Source: Nakaseomyces glabratus
Taxonomy: Eukaryota; Ascomycota; Saccharomycetes; Saccharomycetales; Saccharomycetaceae
Length of the DNA stretch: 64,000 nucleotides
Direction: 5' to 3'
Assembly: GCF_010111755.1 (NCBI RefSeq)
Contig: NC_088955.1
Location: forward strand, 310,001 to 374,000
Numbering within the stretch: position 1 is the stretch's first letter; every line of letters starts with the position of its first letter. Below the pieces are notes generated by a model. It saw only the letters and a program-made list of their open reading frames with translations. It was not told the DNA's origin and searched no databases. Positions 39,272 to 49,409 of the stretch are shown here, one piece after another. The position numbers and the translations under genes were made by a program.

Positions 39272-42112
39272 ATGAATGAGTTTCTGCCGGATTCATGCCT
39301 ATTGGGTGTGATGCTGGCGGTTTCCTCACACTCAGGCCCCCAGGTTATATACCATTACCCACCATCGAATAGGATACTCGAAACTGCAAGAGATGCACAC
39401 ATGAACCAGCAATTGGGCACTACCGGTCTTAAGAGAGAGACGGAAGGCAGGAGCATGAAGAGCAGAGGCCACCCGGGCAATTGGGACATGAACTCCGAGC
39501 TAGACTCAGACTTGCACTCAAGCAAGATGGAGCGTACCGCTTCATCTTCTTCCTCGTCATCGCTATCTTCTCCTTCTTCCGGTTTGAGTGACAGCGAGCT
39601 GTCTACTGATTACGCCGATTGGTCTACCTCCGGGAGCTCATCAGACTCAGAATTGGATTTACAGACCCCTGATGATAGCCGAAGATCACAGCTAGAGAAT
39701 GCAGGTGCCAGGTCAACCAGGAACGTAAGTCCCGTGTCAATGTCGAGAAATACATCCCTGGGAAGAGAACCTAAAGATAATGGGCAAAAAATAAGCGCAA
39801 GCAAACTTCTAGACATCCTAAATGATCCAAAATCACAATTTACAAAGATAAACACGAATGATACCAACGATGACCAGTTCAATATGGAGGAAGACGATGA
39901 TCTCATAGAATTCGATTACATGACATCAGAGAAAAGGGTAGACATCACAGAAGAATTCTTCACTGAAGCTAATTATCAAGATACTTCAAAGTTTTTTGAG
40001 TTTGATATAGATTTCCTGGCTGAACTTTGCTGTCCTAGCAGAGAAATGTGTAATACTAGATTTGAATTAACAGTCGACGAATACTGTTTCCTTGGCCATC
40101 CAATTCATGTCGATTCTAGCGGAAACTGGAGAAAATCAAGAAAAAGAAATAACTCCTTAAGTAAATCAAAAAGATCGGGAAGCTTAACCGGTAGTAGGAA
40201 ACGCTCTGGATCGAAGTCCTCTAATCATGATAAGAGTTTCAGTGCCGAGACTCCAAATAGTCCCGAGAGCTCAAAAATTATCGAAGAAGTTGGCTCTCTA
40301 CACAAGAGCAGAACACTATCTAATCCTCAAAATGATCATTTTACAAAAGATATGACGATGTTTCATGTTTGCTTTATTATGGATCCAAATCTTATCGAAT
40401 ACAATAAGAGAGTAGATGACATGTATCAATATGTGGTAGCTAGATTATCTGTCCTATTAAGATATCTACAGTCGAAAAATGATTATGTATCAGAACAATG
40501 TGAACTAATACTAAAAGAAAAGGAGAAAGTTTTTAAAAACTCGAAACACTACAAAAGCCTATCATTACCTTCAGAGAAGGGGAGATATTTATACCAGAGG
40601 TTATTAGCAAAATCATCCTTAGCAAGGGCTCTTACTGAATGTGTCGAAAAGATAAAGAAAAATGAAATTGCCTGCTTAGAAATAACTGATCATAGAACTG
40701 TGTCTTTACAAATCCCAATACAAAATGAATTTAGCATACTCCCTCAATATAAATTATATCCTGTTTTGAAAGGCTCTTTTTTAACTTCAATCCAGAATAA
40801 TAAGTTTTTAGAAAAATCTGCAAATATCGATGATAATCATCATGCAAAGAGTGCTCGTGATACTAACTTAATTTCCGACCATGTAAACACATTCTCTAAT
40901 GGACAAACAAAAAATGAGATTTTTTACAGTAAGAACATGGAAAATGCATTAACGGCACAAAATGATTATGATGACGATGACTTACTATTATACTCAATTT
41001 TGTTGTTAGATGATCCTGATAAAATTATTGCTGACCTAGATAACTACTCTTCCAATGATGACATTGGAGGGGTTATTCTAAAACAGTTAGTGAAAGTCAT
41101 TCAACCTAATGTTCCATTATTATCATATCAGTATATTATAAACGAATTACTAGCTGAAAAACCGCTCTCTTCTTCCACCACAGCTAATAAAAGCAAACAA
41201 AACAAAGATAATAAAACTAATACCTTTTATTCTGCATTATTAAGGTCTTGTGCTTTACATTTGATTTACTGGAGACATGCGCGTGCAATATTACCTATAA
41301 GCTTTAAAAACACTTATATTGTGTCGCCTCTCTCACCTGTAGAGGCAGATAACTCTGAGATGATAAAAGGTAATCGAAAGCCAAGTATTACAGATCTCAA
41401 CGTAACCTCAAATTCCTCATCCAAGATACCCGTTATTTATCTGAACCAACAGTCATTCAAATTGAAGTTTCCTTCATTACCTTCATTGCCAACCTTCTTG
41501 AACATTCTTTCTTTAGGGAAACCAAAGGCCTTTGGAAATATCATTCCTTCCAAAGAACATAAACCTATTTACATGGCGGCTCTTATATGGCTGATCCAAA
41601 AGGGATATCTAACACAACTGCTCACATTTGTTTATATTAGGGTAGATAAAAAGATTAAAATGAAGGTTGACGAGGATTTGGAAAAGGAAGGATTTAGAAC
41701 GAATAGAAGAAGAAGACAAGAAGACAATGTCGACAACAAATTGTTGTCAACTGATGAAAATGCAAATGAACCTCCAAAGAGTACCAAAGTTGACATAAAT
41801 GACAATACACTCGAAGGAAGAGATACCGAATATGACAGTGATTCGTTTGATTACGATGACCCTGAATTCAATCACGATTATACTATTATTCTAGAACCTG
41901 AAAGAGCTACCGCACTTGAAAAGAGATGGATTTACAAGTGTATACAGGATCAACCTCAGGATATTAAGATATTATTTAATAAAGTAATGAAATACATGAA
42001 CGGCAGGACCGCCATGGAAACAGTAATGCTTAAGGAACATATTTCTCGCCATGACATTAAGAGACTTCTGACTTCGCTAGGTAATTATATAGTTGAACTT
42101 AACCACTGGTAG
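39272..42112 (+). CDS. NPR3: SEACIT (GATOR1) subunit, Npr3 family
   Basis: The 946-residue protein starts LPDSCLLGVMLAVSSHSGPQ and continues VIYHYPPSN, the longin-like N terminus of Npr3/NPRL3. Ser-rich and acidic inserts (about 60-230, 280-340) interrupt the conserved segments, and a C-terminal helical domain ends with ETVMLKEHISRHDIKRLLTS. S. cerevisiae Npr3 is 1146 residues. With Npr2 and Iml1 it forms the complex that stimulates GTP hydrolysis by Gtr1 and so inhibits TORC1 when nitrogen is poor; it is also needed for meiosis. NPR3 and RIM4 are convergent, as YHL023C-YHL024W. Confidence 0.95.
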   Translation: MNEFLPDSCLLGVMLAVSSHSGPQVIYHYPPSNRILETARDAHMNQQLGTTGLKRETEGRSMKSRGHPGNWDMNSELDSDLHSSKMERTASSSSSSSLSSPSSGLSDSELSTDYADWSTSGSSSDSELDLQTPDDSRRSQLENAGARSTRNVSPVSMSRNTSLGREPKDNGQKISASKLLDILNDPKSQFTKINTNDTNDDQFNMEEDDDLIEFDYMTSEKRVDITEEFFTEANYQDTSKFFEFDIDFLAELCCPSREMCNTRFELTVDEYCFLGHPIHVDSSGNWRKSRKRNNSLSKSKRSGSLTGSRKRSGSKSSNHDKSFSAETPNSPESSKIIEEVGSLHKSRTLSNPQNDHFTKDMTMFHVCFIMDPNLIEYNKRVDDMYQYVVARLSVLLRYLQSKNDYVSEQCELILKEKEKVFKNSKHYKSLSLPSEKGRYLYQRLLAKSSLARALTECVEKIKKNEIACLEITDHRTVSLQIPIQNEFSILPQYKLYPVLKGSFLTSIQNNKFLEKSANIDDNHHAKSARDTNLISDHVNTFSNGQTKNEIFYSKNMENALTAQNDYDDDDLLLYSILLLDDPDKIIADLDNYSSNDDIGGVILKQLVKVIQPNVPLLSYQYIINELLAEKPLSSSTTANKSKQNKDNKTNTFYSALLRSCALHLIYWRHARAILPISFKNTYIVSPLSPVEADNSEMIKGNRKPSITDLNVTSNSSSKIPVIYLNQQSFKLKFPSLPSLPTFLNILSLGKPKAFGNIIPSKEHKPIYMAALIWLIQKGYLTQLLTFVYIRVDKKIKMKVDEDLEKEGFRTNRRRRQEDNVDNKLLSTDENANEPPKSTKVDINDNTLEGRDTEYDSDSFDYDDPEFNHDYTIILEPERATALEKRWIYKCIQDQPQDIKILFNKVMKYMNGRTAMETVMLKEHISRHDIKRLLTSLGNYIVELNHW

Positions 42113-42637
42113 AACCTGTGTTCACATCCAAGTAAGAACAACATTTAGTTAATAAGTATTGAAGCATAATTTCTTTAGTTTAAACAATAATATTTATATA
42201 CAATATCAAGAGTGCAGGTAAATCTGTAAATATATGCACTAATGAAATAAAAATCTATGTTTTTAATTAAATGTGTTTATCAGAATAAGAAGATGCTACA
42301 ATTATTAAGTAATTTAGTATCTTTCTGTAGCTGATAAACCAACCTATTGATTGATGAAGGAAATCACATCATGCCCCACTAGGGTTTCATATTTGATTAT
42401 TATTTCACCAAGGTACTCTGTTCTGAAACCCTATACGTTATTACTCTTGAAGATCTAATGCATCACACATCCATAAAAAACAAAACATATAGCCATAATT
42501 AAACCAATGATTAATTTTCTTGTTTCTAATGACATTTAAACAACCATAATTTTACTTTATTGCTACCGCTGAAAAAATGATAAGCTATGTAAGCAATCAT
42601 TACCAGCATAACCCAGAATATATCAGTGCATGATACG
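42113..42637. other. Convergent NPR3-RIM4 spacer
   Basis: Holds both terminators. A 10-bp inverted repeat at 42380-42433 is described separately. A TTGATGA near 42350 followed by CTGA at 42424 would suit C and D boxes, but no terminal stem flanks them, so I do not call a snoRNA. Confidence 0.55.
42380..42433. repeat. Inverted repeat with Tbf1-like arms
   Basis: TAGGGTTTCA at 42380-42389 and its reverse complement TGAAACCCTA at 42424-42433 are separated by 34 bp. The same 10-mer occurs at 19576-19585. Confidence 0.85.
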
Positions 42638-45349
42638 TTAATATTCTAACTCTTGTTTCTTCTTCTCTGGTATAAATTTAGGGGAGTCTGTAGACATATA
42701 TTGTGTAGAAGACGAAGACGTCATTGGTGGTATTGAAGTGTTAGATTGTGGAATCCCTAATGGAGTTGGGGGTATAATGGAATTCTTAATTCCGGAATGA
42801 GGTGGTGGAGGAGGTGGAGGTAGTGGATACACCATCATATAAGGATGGTTCCCTGACGCATTAGGCCCAGCATGGATAGATCCAATTGGGTATTGAAATG
42901 GATAAACGTATGGTGGAAAAAAACAATTTCTTGGAGGCTCGTTATAGCCATAACCATTTCTCCTGCTAATAAATTTACGTCTAGACACATAAGTGTAAGA
43001 ACCATTTGTTCCATTATTGTAACGGTTAAAATTTTGCTTTTCACTAGAGTTTAGTGGTTCTGTAGATGTTGTAGACAGTGGTGAACCCACATGATGCTCG
43101 CCATCAGATGATTGTGACTTATCTCCATCTAATGTCGTTCCACCATTTCGAGTCTCAGAAGTTATATCTTTAGCTTGAAGTGAAGTAGTATTATTTATAT
43201 TCAAGCTGCTAACATCTGCTATTGTACTTTGATTACTATTTGACCTTACACTGGACCAATGACCTGTTGCTGAAATATTTCTACCGGATACACCTGCTTT
43301 TATGTATGGATTACCAGAAAATGGAACAATATCAATTTCATGTATACCTTCAGGAAGTGGATATCCTATGTAAGGAAAAGGTATCAATGTCGAATCGTTA
43401 TCTGAAACCATTCTCATATACATGTTAATTGGTGGTGGTGCCAAATTTGCCTCTGGTGGTGTGAATGTTTTTGATACCTCTTTAAAATAAGAGTTTCTTT
43501 TAAACAATCTCCTCCCATGTGGTCCTCCTATCTCCTTATACTGTACGTGCATCGTCTTACTCAGAAGAATTGAATGATTTTCTTTATCGAGAGCAGCTGC
43601 CGCCGCTTGTTCCGTTTCATACTCAATAAAGGCAAAAACCGTTGTAGGCTTACTGACTACATCTATATTTCTTATCTTACCGTGAGTGGAAAATCTTTTT
43701 ACGAGAATCTCCTTAGTAGTCGATAGGTCTAGTTGACCAACAAATATCGATTTTTTATCAATTTGGAACTTATCTCTGGTGTTTATTTGTCTATAAGCAA
43801 ATTTAAGGTCAGCGGCAATCTTGTCGTTACTTTTTGAAGCAGAAGAAATGGTTGAGACTGAATCTGTGTCTTGTTGAAAATCCGACTCACGAGCATTTAG
43901 TGAGAATGTTGAACCATATTTTGCTTTTTCGTCTTTTTCAAAATCATCTGAGTCTCTTTCGTTAGAATCGTTACTAGGATTGCGCTTAACAAATTGATCG
44001 GCCCGATTCAATAGATTATATTTCGGAGAGACCTCAACGTTCTGAACCCATTGAACGTCCCAAAAGTTCGAGTCCTTAATATTTGCAAATGCTCTAATAG
44101 CATCCTCTCTGAAAACAAATTGAGTGAACCAGGATGTGCTTACAGTGGAGTTATCTAATGAATTGTGTTGATTCTGTTTGATGTTTATACCAATACTTGA
44201 TCTAAAAGGCGCCAATTTGTTAAAACCACCTCCTTGTCTAATAGAGGAAGACTGTTTACCTGGAACTAACACCTCCAATTTACCAAAGTTATTACAGAAG
44301 TCGATTACCTCAGTATATTCGATTGGCTTCGAGTTAATTAGTAGCAGGGTTCTATTTACTTTGGCCGCCTCACATCTTAATTTTCTACCGTTCAAAACTG
44401 TACCACTGGCATTCTTTAAAGCATGTTTTGCATCTTTGTCATTTATATATTGAACAAAGGCATAAGGCCTGTTATGATCATCTCTCAAAACCTTAACACC
44501 TACCAATTGACCATAGTTTTGAAAATGCTTCGTGACATTCATGCATAATTGATCATCTGGTAATGATGAGGCCAAACTTGCAACAAAAATACATGCCGAA
44601 GGCCTCCCTTTATAATCACCTATTGTATCAGCTGTATTGGTCACATTATCTGGTGTTGTTTCATTCTCAGCCTTTAGTTTGTTGGTATATTTATCATTTT
44701 CATGGGATACAGGTGATTTTATTGTAGTATTTTTATTTTCAGTTGTAATTTTATGAGAATCATTAATTCCTTGCTGACCACTATCAGCTCTGAAATTGAA
44801 GGCGTTAGTACTTGTAGAGGAAGAGATTGAGGCGTATACAGATAATGACGAAGATGATTCTGATCTAGAATCTGACATCGATCTGGACTTTATACGACTT
44901 CCTCTAGTCAAATTCAAACCGGAACCTCCTTCTGATAAAGAATAAGACTCTGAGTCTGAATGAAAAGTTGGTCTAATATTCGAGACAGCTGAAACCAACG
45001 ATGGGGATGATTGGGATGAAGAGTTTGATGATGAGAAAGTATTATAAACTTTTTTACCGCCATGACCTGACCTCTTGCTTATATTAAATGTCGTCTCTTC
45101 AATCTCTGAGTCATCTTCATAAATGGGACTGTCATTATCATCATCCTCAATATCGTTATAGTTATCTTCTTCGCTATTATCGTCTTCTTCGTATTCATAC
45201 TCCTGCCCAACATTTTCTAAATTGATATCGCTATCGTCACTAAAATGGAGAGAAACTTCCCTTTTTACAACTTCACTAATATTGCTGTCTAAGTAAAAAT
45301 TTTCCACTTTGGTTGATACATGAGTAATATCAATTGCTGCCGCCACCAT
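42638..45349 (-). CDS. RIM4: Meiotic RNA-binding translational repressor
   Basis: The 903-residue protein has an acidic Ser-rich N terminus, an RNA recognition motif (about 251-335, with IFVASLASSLPD and YAFVQYIND), a degenerate second one (about 335-435) and a third (about 530-605, SIFVGQLDL, FAFIEY), then an Asn/Ser/Pro-rich disordered tail with a PPPPPPPP run. This is Rim4 (713 residues in S. cerevisiae), which assembles into amyloid-like complexes and represses mid-meiotic mRNAs such as CLB3 until meiosis II. The tail is longer here. Its upstream spacer is 3.4 kb, the longest in the window. Confidence 0.93.
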   Translation of the reverse strand: MVAAAIDITHVSTKVENFYLDSNISEVVKREVSLHFSDDSDINLENVGQEYEYEEDDNSEEDNYNDIEDDDNDSPIYEDDSEIEETTFNISKRSGHGGKKVYNTFSSSNSSSQSSPSLVSAVSNIRPTFHSDSESYSLSEGGSGLNLTRGSRIKSRSMSDSRSESSSSLSVYASISSSTSTNAFNFRADSGQQGINDSHKITTENKNTTIKSPVSHENDKYTNKLKAENETTPDNVTNTADTIGDYKGRPSACIFVASLASSLPDDQLCMNVTKHFQNYGQLVGVKVLRDDHNRPYAFVQYINDKDAKHALKNASGTVLNGRKLRCEAAKVNRTLLLINSKPIEYTEVIDFCNNFGKLEVLVPGKQSSSIRQGGGFNKLAPFRSSIGINIKQNQHNSLDNSTVSTSWFTQFVFREDAIRAFANIKDSNFWDVQWVQNVEVSPKYNLLNRADQFVKRNPSNDSNERDSDDFEKDEKAKYGSTFSLNARESDFQQDTDSVSTISSASKSNDKIAADLKFAYRQINTRDKFQIDKKSIFVGQLDLSTTKEILVKRFSTHGKIRNIDVVSKPTTVFAFIEYETEQAAAAALDKENHSILLSKTMHVQYKEIGGPHGRRLFKRNSYFKEVSKTFTPPEANLAPPPINMYMRMVSDNDSTLIPFPYIGYPLPEGIHEIDIVPFSGNPYIKAGVSGRNISATGHWSSVRSNSNQSTIADVSSLNINNTTSLQAKDITSETRNGGTTLDGDKSQSSDGEHHVGSPLSTTSTEPLNSSEKQNFNRYNNGTNGSYTYVSRRKFISRRNGYGYNEPPRNCFFPPYVYPFQYPIGSIHAGPNASGNHPYMMVYPLPPPPPPPHSGIKNSIIPPTPLGIPQSNTSIPPMTSSSSTQYMSTDSPKFIPEKKKQELEY

Positions 45350-48135
45350 TTTAGTAATATAGGAGGTGCAGGTTACCGAGTAACAAAAAAAAAAGCGAAA
45401 AAAAAATTGCTAGGTCTAAGAAAAATAAAATGGAAAATATTTATAATGCCAAAATAAAGCAAAATAAATAAAACCAAAGATTAAAACTAATAAATAACAA
45501 TTCGTTTTTTTTCTCGCTTAACTAAAAATAATAATCTCAATTTTTAGTATCAATACAAACCCAGTATTTTTTCCCTAAGTTTTAAATGAATGTAGCCAGG
45601 TAAACTAAAATGCAAATAATTAAGATCAACACCACCCACTAACAAAAACTAAACTAAACAAGAACGCGATACAGTTAATTTTTCTCGCCGTGTGTGTTAT
45701 ATATAGTTTTTTTTTCCCCTTACCTTTCGTAACACTTTTAGCCAGGAGTTGTTGTTGCTCTTCACCGTTTATATCGCAATAACCAATAGCAATAACCAGA
45801 TTGAAATAAGCCGTGAAGTAGGAACACACGTGATTTCAGCTTGTAGTTTCTTATTCAAAAAGCAACTGTATGGTAAATGAGTCAGCGAATTAGATTACCC
45901 TTCGAGGATGCAAGGAGTTCTGCCAATTGTGTGCGCTATTTTTTTAATTTTTTTGTTCTTACTTTATCTTAATCTATTATCCTTTTTCTTTATCTCGAAC
46001 AATAACACGACTAGTTTGTGCTACTTGGACTGCTGAAAAAAAAAAAGATTTTGCTAGTTTATCTAAAGACCAAAATCGAGATTTATTTCCTCGCCAATAG
46101 AAAAACCTGTCTGCTTTGAAGCAATTCTTATCTATTGAACTTGTTTGTTCTTGACCTGTTTTAAATAGAAATGGCCGAGAAATGTTTTGGCTCTTTTTGT
46201 TTTTTTTATAATTTTCTATTCACTCCAAACTGTTATTGAAGTAATATTATATGTTCTAGTTTTAACGAAAGAATTTATCTTTGATATTGTTTTGCCCAAT
46301 TTTCAATTGAAAGGAAAGAAGACAGTCGTTAAAATGCAAAAAAAGACAACTTCAAATGAAATTCAAAAATACACTAGAATTATGACTTAATTTTTTTTTT
46401 TTTCTCTTTGTGATTTCAAATATTATGAGTTACAATAGCAAAACGTATGAGCTTCAAAGAAAAAAAAAGATACAACAGAAATACTAATAGAAACTATACT
46501 CTTCTGTCCAACAAAAGCAAATCTTGAAATACATAAAATTCAAAGGTATAAACACAAGAAACACTAAAGTCAATTAACCGCCCACAAAAGAAAAGGAAGG
46601 AAGAAGAGAAAGGGGGAAAGGAACTTTCCTTACCCCCTTATATACAATTTGCCTGTTGCCGCCCATGTTTTTGATCTTTAACCTCAACCCTTCCCCACTG
46701 TGCCCTCCCACTGGGTTTAACGAGAAGTTCTAACCATTCCCTTAAATCTCAAGGCAGTCCCATGAAAGAATAACAGATTACATGTCTATGTTTGTCCCAA
46801 CGTAAAAATGTCCCAATATAAGGATTTCAGCATTGTTACACATTTGTATCTGTGGCTGCCTGCTGTCAAAAGACTATTTGAAAGGGAAAGAAGGTTTTTC
46901 TCCTCGGCTATGCGCCGTGTTCGTCAACGCGGAAGAGAAAGATCTATATATTTAAACATGATTGTTACTTGACGGGACTGTCAAAACAAAGCAGGGAGAT
47001 CAGTGGAAATTCATCTCCACCATCTTAGCATTCCCAAGTTTTGCACCGCTCCGCTACTATTTTATCGCAGGCCGCGTTGTAATGCGTTTTCTTGTAATTA
47101 AAACAGCTCTTACCCGCCAGGTTGTACGGCACTTTATATAGCTTTATCTGTTCTTGGATATGAGTAGTTTCTTTGACACCTCCCCCCTTTTCAAGTTCCA
47201 CAGTTTGGGACGCACAAAGAGCGCTAGTTGGAATCATCGAAACAGAAATCGAAGTTCATAAAGATCGAAAAGAAACTGAAAAATTGGGAAAATATGTCCT
47301 TGTTTGAGAGATGACTGCTAACGCTACCTAGAGTTACTTGAAGCACCTCACATCTCTGGGGAAATGGTATTTGCTTCATGATTTCTACGCCAAATTTCTG
47401 GCCATAGAGTTTTGCAGCCATTGAGCACCAAGGAACAGTATTCCAGATGACACCCACAGAAAGAACCGCGACTGCGACTAATAACTTGTTTTTCCCATTT
47501 ATTTATGTCATCATTCTTGAGAACTGCTGATGTCACCATGGATATTATAGAATCTAATTACTTAAAATGGAATACCGCCCGAAATGGACTCTAGTGCACT
47601 CATGTCTTTGTAGGAGAAATTTCAAAGATTCCGCGGCAGTTCCAGTCCAATTTCCTCTCTGTATGGGCTCCCTTTAGAGTTGGAGAATAGAGGTACTCTT
47701 ATGTTGTCCACAACGTCCAATAAGAAACATCCGGGTTTGACATCTATGGCCACTACACAGAGATCTCTGAGCAGCACTGGCCGGGGGTGCTTCGTATGAT
47801 CCCTATAGAGTAAAAAGTGAAACATTCAGCAATTACACATGTTTCTGGAACTCCGATTCATATGCAAGACAAGAGCAACCGTCTACTTTCAAGTATTTCG
47901 ATTGTGGAGTCACTAATAAAACACAGGTACAACAAGAAATAATAGAAATCACTTTCTGTTTTACCGTAAATCGGAGTAACACTTTTCCAAATAAAGGTGC
48001 TATGTTTTGAATAATAAGCTCAGTGATATGGGACCCAAGATTTTGTAAAAGTTCACTTATTCTAAGTAGATCAACAGTGATGAAGAGAGAGTGAGATATG
48101 TCTATAAGAGGTGCCACAGATTTGCCACAAACATA

Positions 48136-48190
48136 TAACAGAACTGTAACAGAACTGTAACAGAACCATAAGAGAAATATAACAGAACTA
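48136..48190 (+). repeat. 11-bp tandem repeat, five units
   Basis: Two exact units of TAACAGAACTG, then TAACAGAACCA, TAAGAGAAATA and TAACAGAACTA. Confidence 0.9.
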
Positions 48191-48381
48191 TGACCTTTAT
48201 GAAGGCTATGCCACACAGATTGTTTTGTAACAGATACGAGAATGTCTGACAGATATGTTACAGGATATGTCCGAGGCTTAAAAATCAAGATTTCAAGTAG
48301 ATCGATCTCCATGGAATTTGAACCTCAAAATAGATGAAGCCAATTAAAATGGATATAGCCAATACTTAATATAGACATTTT

Positions 48382-48387
<6 letters not shown>

Positions 48388-48420
<33 letters not shown>
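48388..48420 (+). repeat. T33 homopolymer
   Basis: Thirty-three T in a row, about 320 bp past the ISA1 stop codon on the minus strand side. Such tracts exclude nucleosomes and slip easily. Confidence 0.95.
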
Positions 48421-48421
<1 letters not shown>

Positions 48422-48740
48422 GGCCTAACAAAGAACTCTTGTACAATCTAGTTGAGGTTTAACCTCAATTCCATGAAGGAACAACTTAATAGATTAAGAT
48501 AAGTGATAAATACCAGAATAGATAAAAATGTATTGTATAATTTAAATTTATAATGCAGAAATAGATATAATATATAATAAATAGTTTTTGTGTGGCAGTT
48601 TCAGTCTAAGGAAAGAGTGTAGACGGAATTCTCCAAAATGACATGGACAGGTAAGAATAAATAAAAATAAATGAAAAAAAAAAACAAAACAAAATTAAAA
48701 GTCTTGAAAGTAATTCTCTCATTGGAATATAGAAAAGCTT

Positions 48741-49409
48741 CTAAATCATGAAACTCTCACCGCACCCACACGTGCCCTTGGAGTTTGGATTCTTGAAGAC
48801 AAACTTGCTGAATAGACGGTTCTCCACCCAGTCCATCTCGCTCCCTACCACGCTGAACAACGCTTTGGAGTCTATCACAACACGTACCCCGTCCTGTTCT
48901 ACTACTTCGTCAAATTTACCGGGTGCGTCTATGTATGATAAATCGTAGCTGAGACCTGCACAGCCACGGTGTTTAGCGCTAATCCGTATTAATTTTGGTT
49001 CTGGTTGCTGACACAGCGACCTTAGGTGCGCCACAGCAGCTGGGGTCAGTGAAATGAGCTGCTTGTGCGGTACAAGTCTTCTTTTCTTGCCCTTATTAGA
49101 GGTCTTCAACCCTTCATGCGCTCTCTCCTTAACTGGTACTGCCATTGTCTTTGCTGCGGGGGATTCCTTATTGTGTATGCCTAGCGTGACACTTTTCACA
49201 GTGTCGTTTCGTATGTCTGGTATGGAAGTTGTTGCTGATGGTGTAGGTAACTTATAACTGCTCCATTTGCCATTTGTGGCCCTAAGACTGTTTCCCGTGC
49301 TGGGCTTGGCCTCCTTTTGAAACATAAATTTAAAAGGTGGACGAGCACCAACGGTATTAACACTAGTGCTGCCCCACCTGACACCTCTTAATGCTGTATT
49401 TCTCAACAT
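48741..49409 (-). CDS. ISA1: Mitochondrial A-type Fe-S cluster assembly protein
   Basis: The 222-residue protein has a basic presequence (MLRNTALRGVRWGS), a variable linker, then the HesB/IscA domain (about 120-222). The three cluster-binding cysteines are visible: one in RGCAGLSYDL (about 150) and two in GTCGCGESF (214 and 216). Isa1 works with Isa2 and Iba57 to make 4Fe-4S clusters in the matrix for aconitase, lipoate synthase and biotin synthase. The C-terminal domain is nearly identical to S. cerevisiae Isa1 (250 residues). It sits downstream of TPO1 in the same direction, as YLL028W-YLL027W. Confidence 0.97.
   Translation of the reverse strand: MLRNTALRGVRWGSTSVNTVGARPPFKFMFQKEAKPSTGNSLRATNGKWSSYKLPTPSATTSIPDIRNDTVKSVTLGIHNKESPAAKTMAVPVKERAHEGLKTSNKGKKRRLVPHKQLISLTPAAVAHLRSLCQQPEPKLIRISAKHRGCAGLSYDLSYIDAPGKFDEVVEQDGVRVVIDSKALFSVVGSEMDWVENRLFSKFVFKNPNSKGTCGCGESFMI

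Larger units (their letters stand above)
45350..48740. other. 3.4-kb spacer upstream of RIM4
   Basis: No confirmed gene. It contains an A/T-rich section close to RIM4, a weak URS1-like TTGCCGCCCA at 46656-46665, a series of short minus-strand open frames at 47025-48312 (the longest, 159 codons with an ATG, at 47833-48312), an 11-bp tandem repeat at 48136-48190 and a T33 run at 48388-48420. The short frames may be chance or the remains of a decayed gene; none is recognised. Confidence 0.5.

Noticed and set aside
42350..42427. Possible C/D box snoRNA
   Set aside because: TTGATGA and CTGA are suitably spaced, but there is no terminal stem and box C has a T in place of a purine.
47025..47825. 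Several short minus-strand frames as exons of one gene
   Set aside because: They lie in different frames and no yeast splice signals (GTATGT, TACTAAC) join them.
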